A stretch of DNA of 30,216 nucleotides, from the NCBI GenBank assembly GCA_002293125.1, contig DBCR01000069.1:887-31102 (forward strand), read 5' to 3'. Below, piece by piece: positions 1-7,788 of the stretch; position 1 is the first letter of the stretch, and every line of letters begins with the position of its first letter. This stretch comes from Opitutia bacterium UBA953 (GTDB lineage: Bacteria; Verrucomicrobiota; Verrucomicrobiia; Opitutales; UBA953). The notes beneath the pieces were generated by a model. That model made no database searches. It had not been told where the DNA came from and saw only the letters and a program-made list of their open reading frames with translations. The position numbers were made by a program, and so were the translations under genes.

Positions 1-798
1 GTAACCGATGACGAGGGCGACCTTACCGGCGATCATGACGTCGGTGGCGCGCTTGATGCCGTCGACGAGGGATTCGCGGCAGCCGTAGAGATTGTCGAAC
101 TTCGACTTCGTGGCGGTGTCGTTGACGTTGACGGTCGGGACAAGGAGGGAGCCGTCTTCGAGCATGCGGTAGAGACGCTTGACGCCGGTGGTGGTCTCTT
201 CCGAGACGCCCTTCCAGCTCTTCACGACCTTATGCCAGTGGCCGGGCTTTTCCTTGGCGACCTTCTTGAGCAGGTTCTTGATGATCTGCTCTTCTTCGGA
301 TTCCGAAGGAGACCAGGCCCACTTGGAACCGTTCTCGAGCTCGTAGCCCTTGTGGATCAGGAGCGTGGCGTCGCCGCCGTCGTCGACGATCAGCTCAGGG
401 CCGTCGCCGTTGGGCCAGGTGAGCGCCTTCATGGTGCACTCCCAATATTCGACGAGGGTCTCGCCCTTCCAGGCGAAGACCGGGATGCCGGCCTTGGCGA
501 TGGCCGCGGCGGCGTGGTCCTGGGTGGAGAAGATATTGCAGGAGGCCCAGCGCACGTCGGCACCGAGCTCGGCGAGCGTCTCGATGAGGACGGCCGTCTG
601 GATGGTCATGTGCAACGAACCGGCGATGCGCACGCCCTTGAGGGGCTTCTTCTTGCCGTACTTCTTGCGCAGGGCCATCAGGCCCGGCATCTCGTGCTCG
701 GCGACTTGGAGTTCCTTGCGGCCCCATTCGGCGAGGCCGAGGTCGGCGACTTTGAAGTCGGTGAATTTTTTGGACGAGGATGTGAGTGCGGTGGCCAT
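1..798 (-). CDS. ahcY: Adenosylhomocysteinase (S-adenosyl-L-homocysteine hydrolase), C-terminus cut by window edge
   Basis: Hydrolyses S-adenosylhomocysteine reversibly to adenosine and homocysteine, removing the product inhibitor of methyltransferases. It is cytoplasmic and NAD-dependent. The visible 266 residues start MATALTSSSKKFTDFKVADL. They contain the substrate-domain motif HMTIQTAVLIETL (about 63-75), DDGGDAT (139-145), EETTTGV (200-206) and NDTATKSKFDNLYGCRES (226-243), which holds the family's substrate-contacting Lys (K231) and Asp (D235). The frame leaves the window at VIGY, the beginning of the NAD-binding glycine motif, so roughly the last 40% is missing. The extra segment near 155-190 is typical of the longer bacterial form. 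The ATG follows a C/A-rich leader with no Shine-Dalgarno. metK ends 47 bp upstream on the same strand, so co-transcription is likely. A GAGTATN heptad array fills that gap. Confidence 0.97.
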   Translation of the reverse strand, partial: MATALTSSSKKFTDFKVADLGLAEWGRKELQVAEHEMPGLMALRKKYGKKKPLKGVRIAGSLHMTIQTAVLIETLAELGADVRWASCNIFSTQDHAAAAIAKAGIPVFAWKGETLVEYWECTMKALTWPNGDGPELIVDDGGDATLLIHKGYELENGSKWAWSPSESEEEQIIKNLLKKVAKEKPGHWHKVVKSWKGVSEETTTGVKRLYRMLEDGSLLVPTVNVNDTATKSKFDNLYGCRESLVDGIKRATDVMIAGKVALVIGY

Positions 799-804
799 GT
801 TTGT

Positions 805-832
805 GAGTATAGAGGTTGGAGTATCGAGTATA
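805..832 (+). repeat. GAGTATN heptad array, locus 1 (between metK and ahcY)
   Basis: Four consecutive 7-bp units on the + strand: GAGTATA (805-811), GAGGTTG (812-818, degenerate), GAGTATC (819-825) and GAGTATA (826-832). The array occupies most of the 47-bp gap between the metK stop and the ahcY start, so it would be transcribed inside a metK-ahcY message. The same heptad recurs at 7478-7505, 7688-7715 (inverted) and 10884-10904. Confidence 0.8.
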
Positions 833-845
833 GAGGGCGTAGTGA

Positions 846-2027
846 TTACTTGCTGAGAGCCTTATGGAAGGCGGCGAGCTTCGACGTGACTTCCCAAGGC
901 AGGCCCTTCTTGCCGAAGTGGCCGTAGTGGGTGGACGCGCGGTAGATCGGGCGACGCAGGTCGAGTTGGCGGATGATCTCGGCCGGATTGAAGAGGAACG
1001 TCGCCTTCACCGCGGCGAGGATCTGTTCGTCCGGAAGCTCGCCCGTGCCGAAGGTGTCGAGGTGGATGCTGGTCGGCTCCGGGTGGCCGATGGCGTAGGC
1101 GAACTGGAGTTCGCAGCGTTCGGCGGCGCCGGACGCGACGATATGCTTGGCGACCCAACGGGCCATGTAGGCCGCGGAACGGTCGACCTTGGTCGGATCC
1201 TTGCCCGAGAACGCGCCGCCGCCGTGGCGACCCATGCCTCCGTACGAGTCGACGATGATCTTACGGCCCGTGAGGCCGCAATCGCCCTGGGGGCCGCCGA
1301 CGACGAAACGTCCGGTCGGGTTGATCAGGTATTCGGTCTTCTTGCTGACGAGGGATTTCGGGAGGCTCTTACGGATGACCTGCTCGATGCAGAATTTTTC
1401 GATCTGGCGGTGCGAGACGTCGGCGGTGTGCTGGGTGGAGATGACCACGTTCTCGATGGCGACCGGGCGGCCGGCTTCGTAGCGCACGGCGACCTGCGAC
1501 TTGCAGTCAGGGCGAATCCACTCGGTACCCTTGGCGCCCGACTTGCGGAGGCGGGCCAGCTCGCGGTTGAGGCGGTGGGCGAACATCACCGGAGCCGGCA
1601 TGAGCTCAGGGGTCTCATCGGTGGCGTAACCGAACATGATGCCTTGGTCGCCGGCGCCCATCTGGGCGTGCTTCTTCCCTTCGGCCTTACGCTCGTCGAC
1701 GCCCTGGGCGATGTCAGGGGACTGCTTCGTGAGCAGATTCGTGATGAAGACCTTGTCGGCGTGGAAGACATCGTCGTCGTTCACGTAGCCGATCTCGCGG
1801 ATGGCCGCGCGGACGACTTCCTCGAAATTGACCTTCGCCTTCGTGGTGAGTTCGCCGGCGATGACGACGTGGTCGCTCTTGACCAGGGTCTCGCAGGCGA
1901 CGCGGGAGAAACGGTCTTGGGCGAAGCAGGCATCGAGGACGGAATCCGAGATGCTGTCGGCGACCTTATCGGGGTGCCCCTCGCCGACGGATTCGGACGA
2001 GAAGATGTAGGAGGCGTGAGATGCCAT
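846..2027 (-). CDS. metK: S-adenosylmethionine synthase (methionine adenosyltransferase)
   Basis: Makes S-adenosylmethionine from methionine and ATP in the cytoplasm; the enzyme family is tetrameric and needs Mg2+ and K+. The protein is 393 residues, close to the usual size of about 385-400. Visible motifs are GEGHPDK (15-21, ATP/Mg contact), GAGDQGIMFGYA (124-135, methionine site), VGGPQGDCGLTGRKIIVDSYGG in the central domain, and GGGAFSGKDPTKVDRSAAY, the glycine-rich phosphate-binding loop. The chosen start is the ATG giving MASHASYIFSSESVGEG, the normal N-terminus of the family. A longer in-frame extension of 17 residues is possible but not family-like. The leader before the ATG is pyrimidine-rich (ttgtttccctgacctt) without a Shine-Dalgarno. 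ahcY follows on the same strand, consistent with a methyl-cycle operon. Confidence 0.98.
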   Translation of the reverse strand: MASHASYIFSSESVGEGHPDKVADSISDSVLDACFAQDRFSRVACETLVKSDHVVIAGELTTKAKVNFEEVVRAAIREIGYVNDDDVFHADKVFITNLLTKQSPDIAQGVDERKAEGKKHAQMGAGDQGIMFGYATDETPELMPAPVMFAHRLNRELARLRKSGAKGTEWIRPDCKSQVAVRYEAGRPVAIENVVISTQHTADVSHRQIEKFCIEQVIRKSLPKSLVSKKTEYLINPTGRFVVGGPQGDCGLTGRKIIVDSYGGMGRHGGGAFSGKDPTKVDRSAAYMARWVAKHIVASGAAERCELQFAYAIGHPEPTSIHLDTFGTGELPDEQILAAVKATFLFNPAEIIRQLDLRRPIYRASTHYGHFGKKGLPWEVTSKLAAFHKALSK

Positions 2028-2102
2028 AAGGTCAGGGAAACAAAAGGGTAACCGGCCCGATGGCAAGTTAGTATCCAAGTATCCAGATAGGAGGATATGT
2101 CA

Positions 2103-2129
2103 TAGGGGCCGGCGAAAAGCCGGCCCCTA
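2103..2129. repeat. Perfect 11-bp hairpin with GTAGGGGC-type ends, upstream of metK
   Basis: TAGGGGCCGGC (2103-2113), a 5-nt loop, then the exact reverse complement (2119-2129). It lies about 75 bp upstream of the metK start. No T-run follows on either strand, so it is unlikely to be an intrinsic terminator. Its TAGGGGC/GCCCCTA ends resemble those flanking 7537-7640, suggesting a REP-like palindrome. Just downstream toward metK, 2071-2084 holds a tandem GTATCC, possibly a decayed relative of the GAGTATN heptads. Confidence 0.7.
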
Positions 2130-2313
2130 CGGGTGGAAGCGGTTAGCGGTTAGGGAGCACGCGAGAGGCCCAGAGGCTCGGAGGCCCGGAGGACCAGAGA
2201 CCAAACGTCCCAAGGGGAAACCGGAGACCGGGAGGGATGCCGCGGGGGATACATTTTCAGGTCCCAGGTCTCGGCCGTCGGGTATCAGGTTCCCCTTTGA
2301 GTTCATGAATCTT
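2130..2313. other. Non-coding interval, no gene recognised
   Basis: This stretch between the metK upstream region and the REP-like unit holds no convincing coding frame. A short minus-strand frame across 2127-2480 has low-complexity composition and runs through the hairpins, so it is not called. The segment is rich in short GGAGGCCC-like direct repeats. It also contains a GCGGTTAGCGG string that recurs in the 7467-7788 intergenic region. Confidence 0.5.
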
Positions 2314-2400
2314 GGTAGGGCCAAGCATCCCTGCTTGGCCGCGGCCGACCAAGGATGGTCGGCCCTACCCGATACAAGCGGATGCGATGTCATCGCATCC
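2314..2400. repeat. REP-like double hairpin plus palindrome, copy A
   Basis: Starts GGTAGGGCC. It contains two adjacent hairpins, GGCCAAGCA/TGCTTGGCC (2319-2340) and GGCCGACC/GGTCGGCC (2343-2364), and closes with GGCCCTACC, so the outer ends are also inverted repeats. Nine bases on is a near-perfect palindrome, GGATGCGATG (2380-2389), T, CATCGCATCC (2391-2400). A second copy with the same order of parts lies at 10921-11022. Both copies are followed by the same terminator stem and sit 3' of minus-strand genes. Confidence 0.8.
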
Positions 2401-2412
2401 CTACCCAAACAA

Positions 2413-2438
2413 AAGAGGGCGCCCGTAGGCGCCCTCTT
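2413..2438 (-). terminator. Intrinsic terminator of the dehydrogenase gene
   Basis: An 11-bp perfect stem, AAGAGGGCGCC with its complement GGCGCCCTCTT and a 4-nt loop. Read on the minus strand it is followed by TTTTGTTTGGG. It lies 58 bp past the stop codon at 2497, in the right orientation for rho-independent termination. The stem core GAGGGCGCC/GGCGCCCTC is shared with the element at 11036-11057. Confidence 0.8.
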
Positions 2439-2496
2439 CACTTTGCTTCGCAGCCTGCCGACATGCCAGCAGACCCCCACGCGGGCTCCGCCCGCG

Positions 2497-5400
2497 TTAG
2501 CCCCCGATCGACTTAAGGGTGACCATATACTCGATCAAGGCGGTGAACTCCTCGACGGTGAGACCAGCGGCGAGGCCGGCGGGCATCATGGACTGCGGAA
2601 GATGCTTCTCGGATTTCACGTCGTCGCGCTTGAGCTTGAAGACCTGGCCGGCGATGTTCCGGAGCGTGATCACGCCATCGGCTTCAGCGGTGACGAAGCC
2701 CATCTGGTCGGGGCCGTTCTTCATCGTGAACACGACGGTCTGGAAGCCTTGGGCGACGACCTTGTTCGGATCGAGGATGGAATCGATCAGGTACTCGCGC
2801 GGGAACTTCGCGCCGGAGGCGCCGAGGTACGGGCCCTTCTGTTCGGCGGCGAGGTCGATGGCGTGACAGGCGACGCAACCCTGCTGCGTGAACAGACGCT
2901 GGCCGTTCTTCACGTTGCCGCGGCCCTTGAGGGCGGCGTTCGCGACGACCTTGGCGTCGAGCTGGGCGATCTTCTTACCCTTGCTGGCAGCGGCGAGCTT
3001 GCCGGCGGCGAGCGCTTCCTGGGCGGCCTTGATCTGGATGACGTTATCGCCCTTCATGCCTTCCTGCAGCTGCTTATCGAAACCCGTCAGGCCGAGGTCG
3101 GTGATGGCGTGGAAGAAACCGATGTCGCGCGGGTTCTTGTCGACGTGACCGCGGACGGCCTTCTTCTGCTGCTCCTTGGTGAGCGGGCTGCTGAGCACGT
3201 TGAGCAAGGCCTTCCAGAGGATCGTCGAGGAGGCGTCATCGGCCTTGTTGGCCATCGTGCGGAGCTTGTTCACCTGGTTGCCGCGTTCGGCTTCGTAGAT
3301 GAAATCGCTGATGGCCTGGGTCGCGGAGGCGGGCGCCTGCTTGTCCTGGGACCAGCCGGCGAGGATCTTCACGCGGGGCTCGAGGCCGGCGTCGCCTTCG
3401 ACCTTGAGCAAGGCCCGGTAGCAATCGATGCGCTCTTCCCATTTGCGGCTGGCCTGGAGAGCGGCGGCGACGAGCAGGGCTTGGTCGGCCGGACGCAGGG
3501 TCTGCGTGGCCATGGCGAGACGAAGCGGGTCAAGGCCTTCGAGCTTCAGGTCGGTGATCGCGATACGGTTCTTGGCGAGGATCTCGAGCGAAGCCATGCG
3601 CAGGTTGCCCGGCAGCTTGGCGTAGGCGGCTTCGATGCCCTTGTGGATGCGTGCCGTGGCGGCCCAGGCGTCGGGTCCGAAGTAGGGACCGCGGTCGTCG
3701 GGGCGGGTGCTCCACCAATCCTTATAATTCCAAGGCTTCTCGACATGGTAGAGACGGGCGAGCGCGGAGACCGCGCCGAAGCGGACGGCATCGTCGCCGC
3801 TCAAGCTGAGCGCGAGGAGGCCATCGACGGCCTCGTCGGAATGGATGCCCTGGATGGCGCGGAAGGCGATGTTGCGCTGGGCCGGGTCGGCGAGCGCGGC
3901 GAGGCAGGCCTTGGCGTTACCGAGACGCTGGAGCGCGGCGATGACGGTGTGCGGGAGTCGGTAATGTTCGCCTTCGCCGAGCTTAGACTCGTCGGACGGC
4001 CACTGGGCGGCGGCGGCGAGCATGGCCGGAGCGGCGTCCTTCGCGCCGAGGCGCTGGAGGCCGATGACGGCTTGGAGACGGACGCGCGGATCGGCGTCGT
4101 TCAAGGCGTCGACGAAGAGCTGCACGGGCACGCCTTCGAGCTGCGTGGTGCGGTCGGCAAGCGCGCGCAGGGCGAACTCACGGACGCCGGCATCCTTGGC
4201 GAGCGCGACGAGCGCGGCGTTAGCCTTGGCGCCGAGGAGCTGCTTGTAGGTGAAGAGCGCGGCGACACGGGCGTAGAGATGCTCCGAGCCAGACTGCGCG
4301 ATCGCGAGGACCGGCTCGGCGAGCCCGGACTTGTTACGCTCGATGATCTGGCGCTGCGTCTCGAGGCGCTGGACGGCGGACTTCGAGGAGAGCTGCTTCA
4401 CCAGGTCGGCGTCGGAAAGCTTCGTGACATCGACGTAGACGTTGGGCTTCACGTCCTTGGCGGTGATGATCTGGACCGTGCCGTTCGGATAGTAGATGGG
4501 TTCTTCGACTTCCTTACCGCCCTTCATGACCTTCTTGGTCTTCGGCTTATTGTTACCGAGGTAGCTGAAACCACCGCCACGCCAGTCGGTGAGGAAGAGG
4601 CGGGAGTTGCCGTCGACATCGAAGTCGGTGGCCTTGGAGACCTTCTCGAAGGTCTCAGACTGGGCGACGAAGGTGGCTTCGAAGCGCTTGATCGGATGGC
4701 GATACACCGCGTTGGTCGTCCAGTCGCAAGTGAAGAGAGATTCACCGAAGTCGCCAGGGAAACCGGGCTCGCTCAGATAGAGGCCGCCGGTGCCGGAACC
4801 ACCGCCGTAATCGGCGAGGGGATGGGCGATTTCGTCGGCGAAGTTCTTATACAGGCGCGGGTAACCGGCGTCGGCCAGCGAAGTGAAGTGGTGGAAGCGG
4901 GTGTTCCAGCCTTTGCCGTCGTTGGTGTTATCGCGGGAGAAGAGGTCGAGGGTCGGGGAGATGGCGACGTCGCAGATGTTGCGGGTCATCACGGTGTAGT
5001 TCTCGAGCTCGGTGCCGTCCGGGCGCACACGCATGACGCCGCCGCCATAGAGCGTCACGCGCTTCTTGTCGCCGAGGCCGATGGCGCCGTCGTTGTCGCG
5101 AATGATGCCCGCGCCGAAGTCGCCGACGGCGATGTAGAGCCAGCCGTCGATGCCCATGCGGGCGCCGTTGGTGGTATGGTCGGCGCCGCGCGGGTGCTCG
5201 ATGCCGCCACCGAGTCCGTCGACGAGGAGCGTACGCTCGGTATCATAGTCGGCCTTGCCGTCGCCGTTCTTGTCCTGGAACTTGGAGAGGAAGGGCGGGT
5301 GGACGAGATAGAGGATGCCGCCGATGAAGTGGCCGCCGCGCGGGCTCTCCACCTTGGTGTATTCGATCACCTGGTCGGCCACGCCGGCACCCTTGGTGTC

Positions 5401-5616
5401 GCGGGCGATGAGGATGCGACCCATGCCCGGGGTATGGCCGAGGGAGCCGTTCTTGTCCGAGGACACGTAGACGTCGCCATTGGCGGCGGCCGTCACGGCA
5501 GTCGGATAGATTTCGGGGTCCTGGGCGTTGCCGAGGAACTCGCGGATGACGAAACCTTCCGGCACGGCCTGAGCAGCAGCAGCGAAGAGGAAGAGCACAA
5601 GGGATGAGCGAGGCAT
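2497..5616 (-). CDS. PVC-type secreted dehydrogenase: beta-propeller, HEAT repeats and C-terminal heme-binding domain
   Basis: A 1039-residue exported protein of the planctomycete/verrucomicrobial type, commonly annotated as membrane-bound dehydrogenase domain plus Verrucomicrobium/Pirellula-type heme-binding domain. The start giving MPRSSLVLFLFAAAAQA was chosen because it is a complete signal peptide with an AQA cleavage site. Residues about 20-400 form a sorbosone/glucose-dehydrogenase-like propeller (HPRGADHTTNGARMGIDGW, YIAVGDFG). Residues about 410-850 are HEAT-like helical repeats (DADPRVRLQAVIGLQRLG, DDAVRFGAVSALARL). The end carries a cytochrome c site CVACH (C914, C917, H918) and a late Met-rich segment (LPQSMMPAGL) that could supply the axial Met. 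The substrate is unknown; sugar or alcohol oxidation is inferred from the propeller family. It is divergent from the glycosidase at 5724 and ends in an intrinsic terminator. It stands alone, not in an operon. Confidence 0.9.
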   Translation of the reverse strand: MPRSSLVLFLFAAAAQAVPEGFVIREFLGNAQDPEIYPTAVTAAANGDVYVSSDKNGSLGHTPGMGRILIARDTKGAGVADQVIEYTKVESPRGGHFIGGILYLVHPPFLSKFQDKNGDGKADYDTERTLLVDGLGGGIEHPRGADHTTNGARMGIDGWLYIAVGDFGAGIIRDNDGAIGLGDKKRVTLYGGGVMRVRPDGTELENYTVMTRNICDVAISPTLDLFSRDNTNDGKGWNTRFHHFTSLADAGYPRLYKNFADEIAHPLADYGGGSGTGGLYLSEPGFPGDFGESLFTCDWTTNAVYRHPIKRFEATFVAQSETFEKVSKATDFDVDGNSRLFLTDWRGGGFSYLGNNKPKTKKVMKGGKEVEEPIYYPNGTVQIITAKDVKPNVYVDVTKLSDADLVKQLSSKSAVQRLETQRQIIERNKSGLAEPVLAIAQSGSEHLYARVAALFTYKQLLGAKANAALVALAKDAGVREFALRALADRTTQLEGVPVQLFVDALNDADPRVRLQAVIGLQRLGAKDAAPAMLAAAAQWPSDESKLGEGEHYRLPHTVIAALQRLGNAKACLAALADPAQRNIAFRAIQGIHSDEAVDGLLALSLSGDDAVRFGAVSALARLYHVEKPWNYKDWWSTRPDDRGPYFGPDAWAATARIHKGIEAAYAKLPGNLRMASLEILAKNRIAITDLKLEGLDPLRLAMATQTLRPADQALLVAAALQASRKWEERIDCYRALLKVEGDAGLEPRVKILAGWSQDKQAPASATQAISDFIYEAERGNQVNKLRTMANKADDASSTILWKALLNVLSSPLTKEQQKKAVRGHVDKNPRDIGFFHAITDLGLTGFDKQLQEGMKGDNVIQIKAAQEALAAGKLAAASKGKKIAQLDAKVVANAALKGRGNVKNGQRLFTQQGCVACHAIDLAAEQKGPYLGASGAKFPREYLIDSILDPNKVVAQGFQTVVFTMKNGPDQMGFVTAEADGVITLRNIAGQVFKLKRDDVKSEKHLPQSMMPAGLAAGLTVEEFTALIEYMVTLKSIGG

Positions 5617-5723
5617 GGGATGCGGGGTAAGGGCATAAGATGTAGGCGAGGCGGGCTTTGTTCCAAGCGGGAAGTCCATCTTAGCGTCTTGCCCGTCGGC
5701 CCGCGGGGACTAACCCTCCTGCC

Positions 5724-7466
5724 ATGGCCCTTCCGGTGCTCACGCTCTTCCCCCGCCCGAGGGAACTGACCCTGCGCGGGGGCTGGCTCAAGGTGCCCCC
5801 CCTCCCCCACCCGACCGCCTCCTTTATAGAGAGCCTCCCTACGACCATGGAAGAAGCCCGGGCGGCGCTGGCCGGGGCGGCCGACGGCGCCTGCCGGATC
5901 GTCCACCAGCCCGCGCAAGGCGCCGAGGGCTATCACATCGAGATCCTCTCCAGCGGCATTCGCCTCAACGCCGGTGACGCGCAGGGCGTGCTCTACGGCG
6001 CCCAGACCCTCCGCCAGATCGCCGCACAGTATCCCGACGAGCTCCCGCAGCTCGCGATCGCTGATTCGCCGGATCTGCCGGTCCGCGGCTTCATGCTCGA
6101 CTGCTCCCGCACGCGCGTGCCCACGCAAGCCGAGCTACTCGTCCTCGTCCGCGCGTTGGGTCGACTGCGTGCGAACCAGCTGCAGCTCTACGTCGAACAC
6201 ACCTTCGCCTTCCGCGGCCATGAAGAGGCTTGGCAAGACGCCTCGCCGCTGACGCCCGCCGAAATCCGCGAACTCGACGGCGCGTGCGCGGCGGTCGGCA
6301 TCGAGCTCGTCCCCAACCTCAATACCTTCGGCCACATGGAGCGTTGGCTCCGTCATCCGCGCTACCGCGCGATGGCCGAATGCCCTGAAGGATGGATTCA
6401 CCCGCTCACCGGACAATTCAAGGAGTTCCCCGGTACGTTGCGGCCCGACCAAGCGTCGGTCGATTTCGCGGGAGCGCTGCTCGACGACTATCTGCCGAAT
6501 TTCCGGAGCCGCCAGGTGAACATCGGCGGAGATGAACCGTGGGAGCTCGGCCAAGGCTTCAGCAAGCAGGCCGTCGCCGAACGCGGCAAACACCGCGTCT
6601 ACCTCGATCATCTCAAGAAGCTATGCGCCCTCGGTCGCGACCGCGGCCGCACCGTGCAGTTCTGGGGCGACATCCTCCTGGAAGACCTCGCGCTTGCGCA
6701 GGATGCGCCCGTCGACACCGTGCCGGTCGTCTGGGGTTATGACGCCGGCCATCCCTTCAAGGAACAGTGCGGGCGTCTGCGCGAACTCGGACGCGCCTAT
6801 CTCGTCGCGCCGGGCACGAGCGCCTGGCAGAGCTTCACGGGACGCCTCGATAACGCGCTGATCAATCAAGCCGAAGCCGTCGGCGCCGCCGTACGTCACG
6901 AGGCGCGCGGCATCCTGCTCACCACGTGGGGCGACAACGGCCATCATCAGCCGTGGCCGACCGCCTGGCTGCCCATGGCCGCCGGACTCGCGCAGGCCTG
7001 GGGCTTCGCGGCCAACGCCAAGACCGGCTTCGCCGCCGGCTGCGCCATCCTCGGCAACCTCTCCCTGGCAGAGGGGCAGGTCATCGCCGCGGCGCTCACG
7101 CAGCTCGGCACGCTGGATGGCCGGATCGCCAAGGCGAACCGTAACAAGAGCCTCACCTGGGATTTCCTCACCGCCAAGCCCGACGCGCTCGCGAAGTTTA
7201 CGGACGGCGTTTCAGCGGCGGAAATCGCCGCCTCGCGGTCGCACCTCAGCGAAGCCGAGGTGCTGATCGCCAAGATCGCCGATGTGACCATCCGCGAAGA
7301 GCTGTCGCTGGGCGCCCGTCTCGCCGGGGCCGGCCTACGTCGCGCCGCCGGCCAAGCCATCGCTGCCGAAGAACAGGCACGTCTTAAGCAGGAATATGGA
7401 TCTGTCTGGCTGCGGCGTTCGCGCCCGGGCGGATTGAGCGAGAGCGTGGCAGGGTTGTTCGGCTAG
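5724..7466 (+). CDS. Glycoside hydrolase family 20-type protein (beta-N-acetylhexosaminidase-like)
   Basis: A 580-residue protein beginning MALPVLTLFPRPRELTL. The N-terminal part (about 1-125) looks like the small GH20 alpha/beta domain that ends GVLYGAQTLRQI. The catalytic barrel follows from PVRGFMLDCSRTRVPT. The GH20 Asp-Glu pair is visible in NIGGDEPWELG (D270, E271), where Glu is the family's acid/base and Asp assists the substrate-assisted mechanism. Further barrel motifs are LVPNLNTFGHMERWL and ILLTTWGDNGHHQPW. No signal peptide or lipobox is seen, so a cytoplasmic location is inferred, unusual for a family often secreted. The start has a pyrimidine-rich leader (ctaaccctcctgcc). It is transcribed divergently from the dehydrogenase through a 107-bp gap. 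The exact sugar substrate cannot be read from sequence. Confidence 0.82.
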   Translation: MALPVLTLFPRPRELTLRGGWLKVPPLPHPTASFIESLPTTMEEARAALAGAADGACRIVHQPAQGAEGYHIEILSSGIRLNAGDAQGVLYGAQTLRQIAAQYPDELPQLAIADSPDLPVRGFMLDCSRTRVPTQAELLVLVRALGRLRANQLQLYVEHTFAFRGHEEAWQDASPLTPAEIRELDGACAAVGIELVPNLNTFGHMERWLRHPRYRAMAECPEGWIHPLTGQFKEFPGTLRPDQASVDFAGALLDDYLPNFRSRQVNIGGDEPWELGQGFSKQAVAERGKHRVYLDHLKKLCALGRDRGRTVQFWGDILLEDLALAQDAPVDTVPVVWGYDAGHPFKEQCGRLRELGRAYLVAPGTSAWQSFTGRLDNALINQAEAVGAAVRHEARGILLTTWGDNGHHQPWPTAWLPMAAGLAQAWGFAANAKTGFAAGCAILGNLSLAEGQVIAAALTQLGTLDGRIAKANRNKSLTWDFLTAKPDALAKFTDGVSAAEIAASRSHLSEAEVLIAKIADVTIREELSLGARLAGAGLRRAAGQAIAAEEQARLKQEYGSVWLRRSRPGGLSESVAGLFG

Positions 7467-7477
7467 GGCTGAAGTGA

Positions 7478-7715
7478 GAGTATGGAGTATCGAGTATAGA
7501 GTATCGGTTGTGCGTTCGCCGCAGGGCGAACCAAGGTAGGGGCGCGATTCATCGTGCACTCCGTAACAGGTATTGGCGGTCGGCGGTTAGCGGCTGGAAA
7601 CAGACCAGGCAAGGAGGGCGCGGCGTAGCCACGCCCCTACCCTCGGCCGCCCTGCGGTGGCCGCTACGTCGAGGCATGCACTCCCCCGATACTCGATACT
7701 CCATACTCGATACTC
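7478..7715. mobile_element. MITE-like non-coding element bounded by inverted GAGTATN heptad arrays
   Basis: Four heptads in + orientation (GAGTATG, GAGTATC, GAGTATA, GAGTATC; 7478-7505) face four heptads in minus orientation (7688-7715). They enclose about 180 bp with no coding frame. Inside are a small hairpin GTTCGCC/GGCGAAC (7514-7531), inverted GGTAGGGGCG (7535-7544) and CGCCCCTACC (7632-7641), GGCGT/ACGCC (7622-7635) and CGGCCGCC/GGTGGCCG (7644-7663). Layout and size resemble a miniature inverted-repeat element, but no target-site duplication was confirmed. It could instead be two independent repeat insertions. It separates the glycosidase gene from the CotH cassette. Confidence 0.5.
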
Positions 7716-7788
7716 TCATATTTACCCTATCCTCATCCTTATTGCCTCTCGCCTTCAGCACTGGCATCTTCTCGCCACCCCGCCGACC

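Noticed and set aside
2028..2130. Possible SAM or SAH riboswitch upstream of metK
   Set aside because: The minus-strand leader shows only a REP-like hairpin and a tandem GGATACT. None of the conserved cores of SAM-I, SAM-II or SAH classes could be recognised. An AGGCTCGG string near 2173 is on the opposite strand and outside any suitable fold. A covariance-model scan would settle it.
2127..2480. 117-codon minus-strand open frame
   Set aside because: It runs through the REP-like hairpins and the terminator of the neighbouring gene and has no family-like features.
2305..5607. A 1100-codon open frame on the + strand opposite the dehydrogenase gene
   Set aside because: It is fully antisense to a gene with a signal peptide, HEAT repeats and a heme motif. 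Its composition (Val/Gly/Glu/Asp/Leu-rich) is what GC-rich antisense frames give, and it has no recognisable domain.
7478..7715. CRISPR-like array
   Set aside because: The units are contiguous 7-bp heptads without spacers, and no cas genes are present.
7657..7788. Extended N-terminus of the CotH gene starting at 7657
   Set aside because: The extra codons lie in hairpin and heptad repeat DNA. They would put an improbable 44-residue segment before a good signal peptide.
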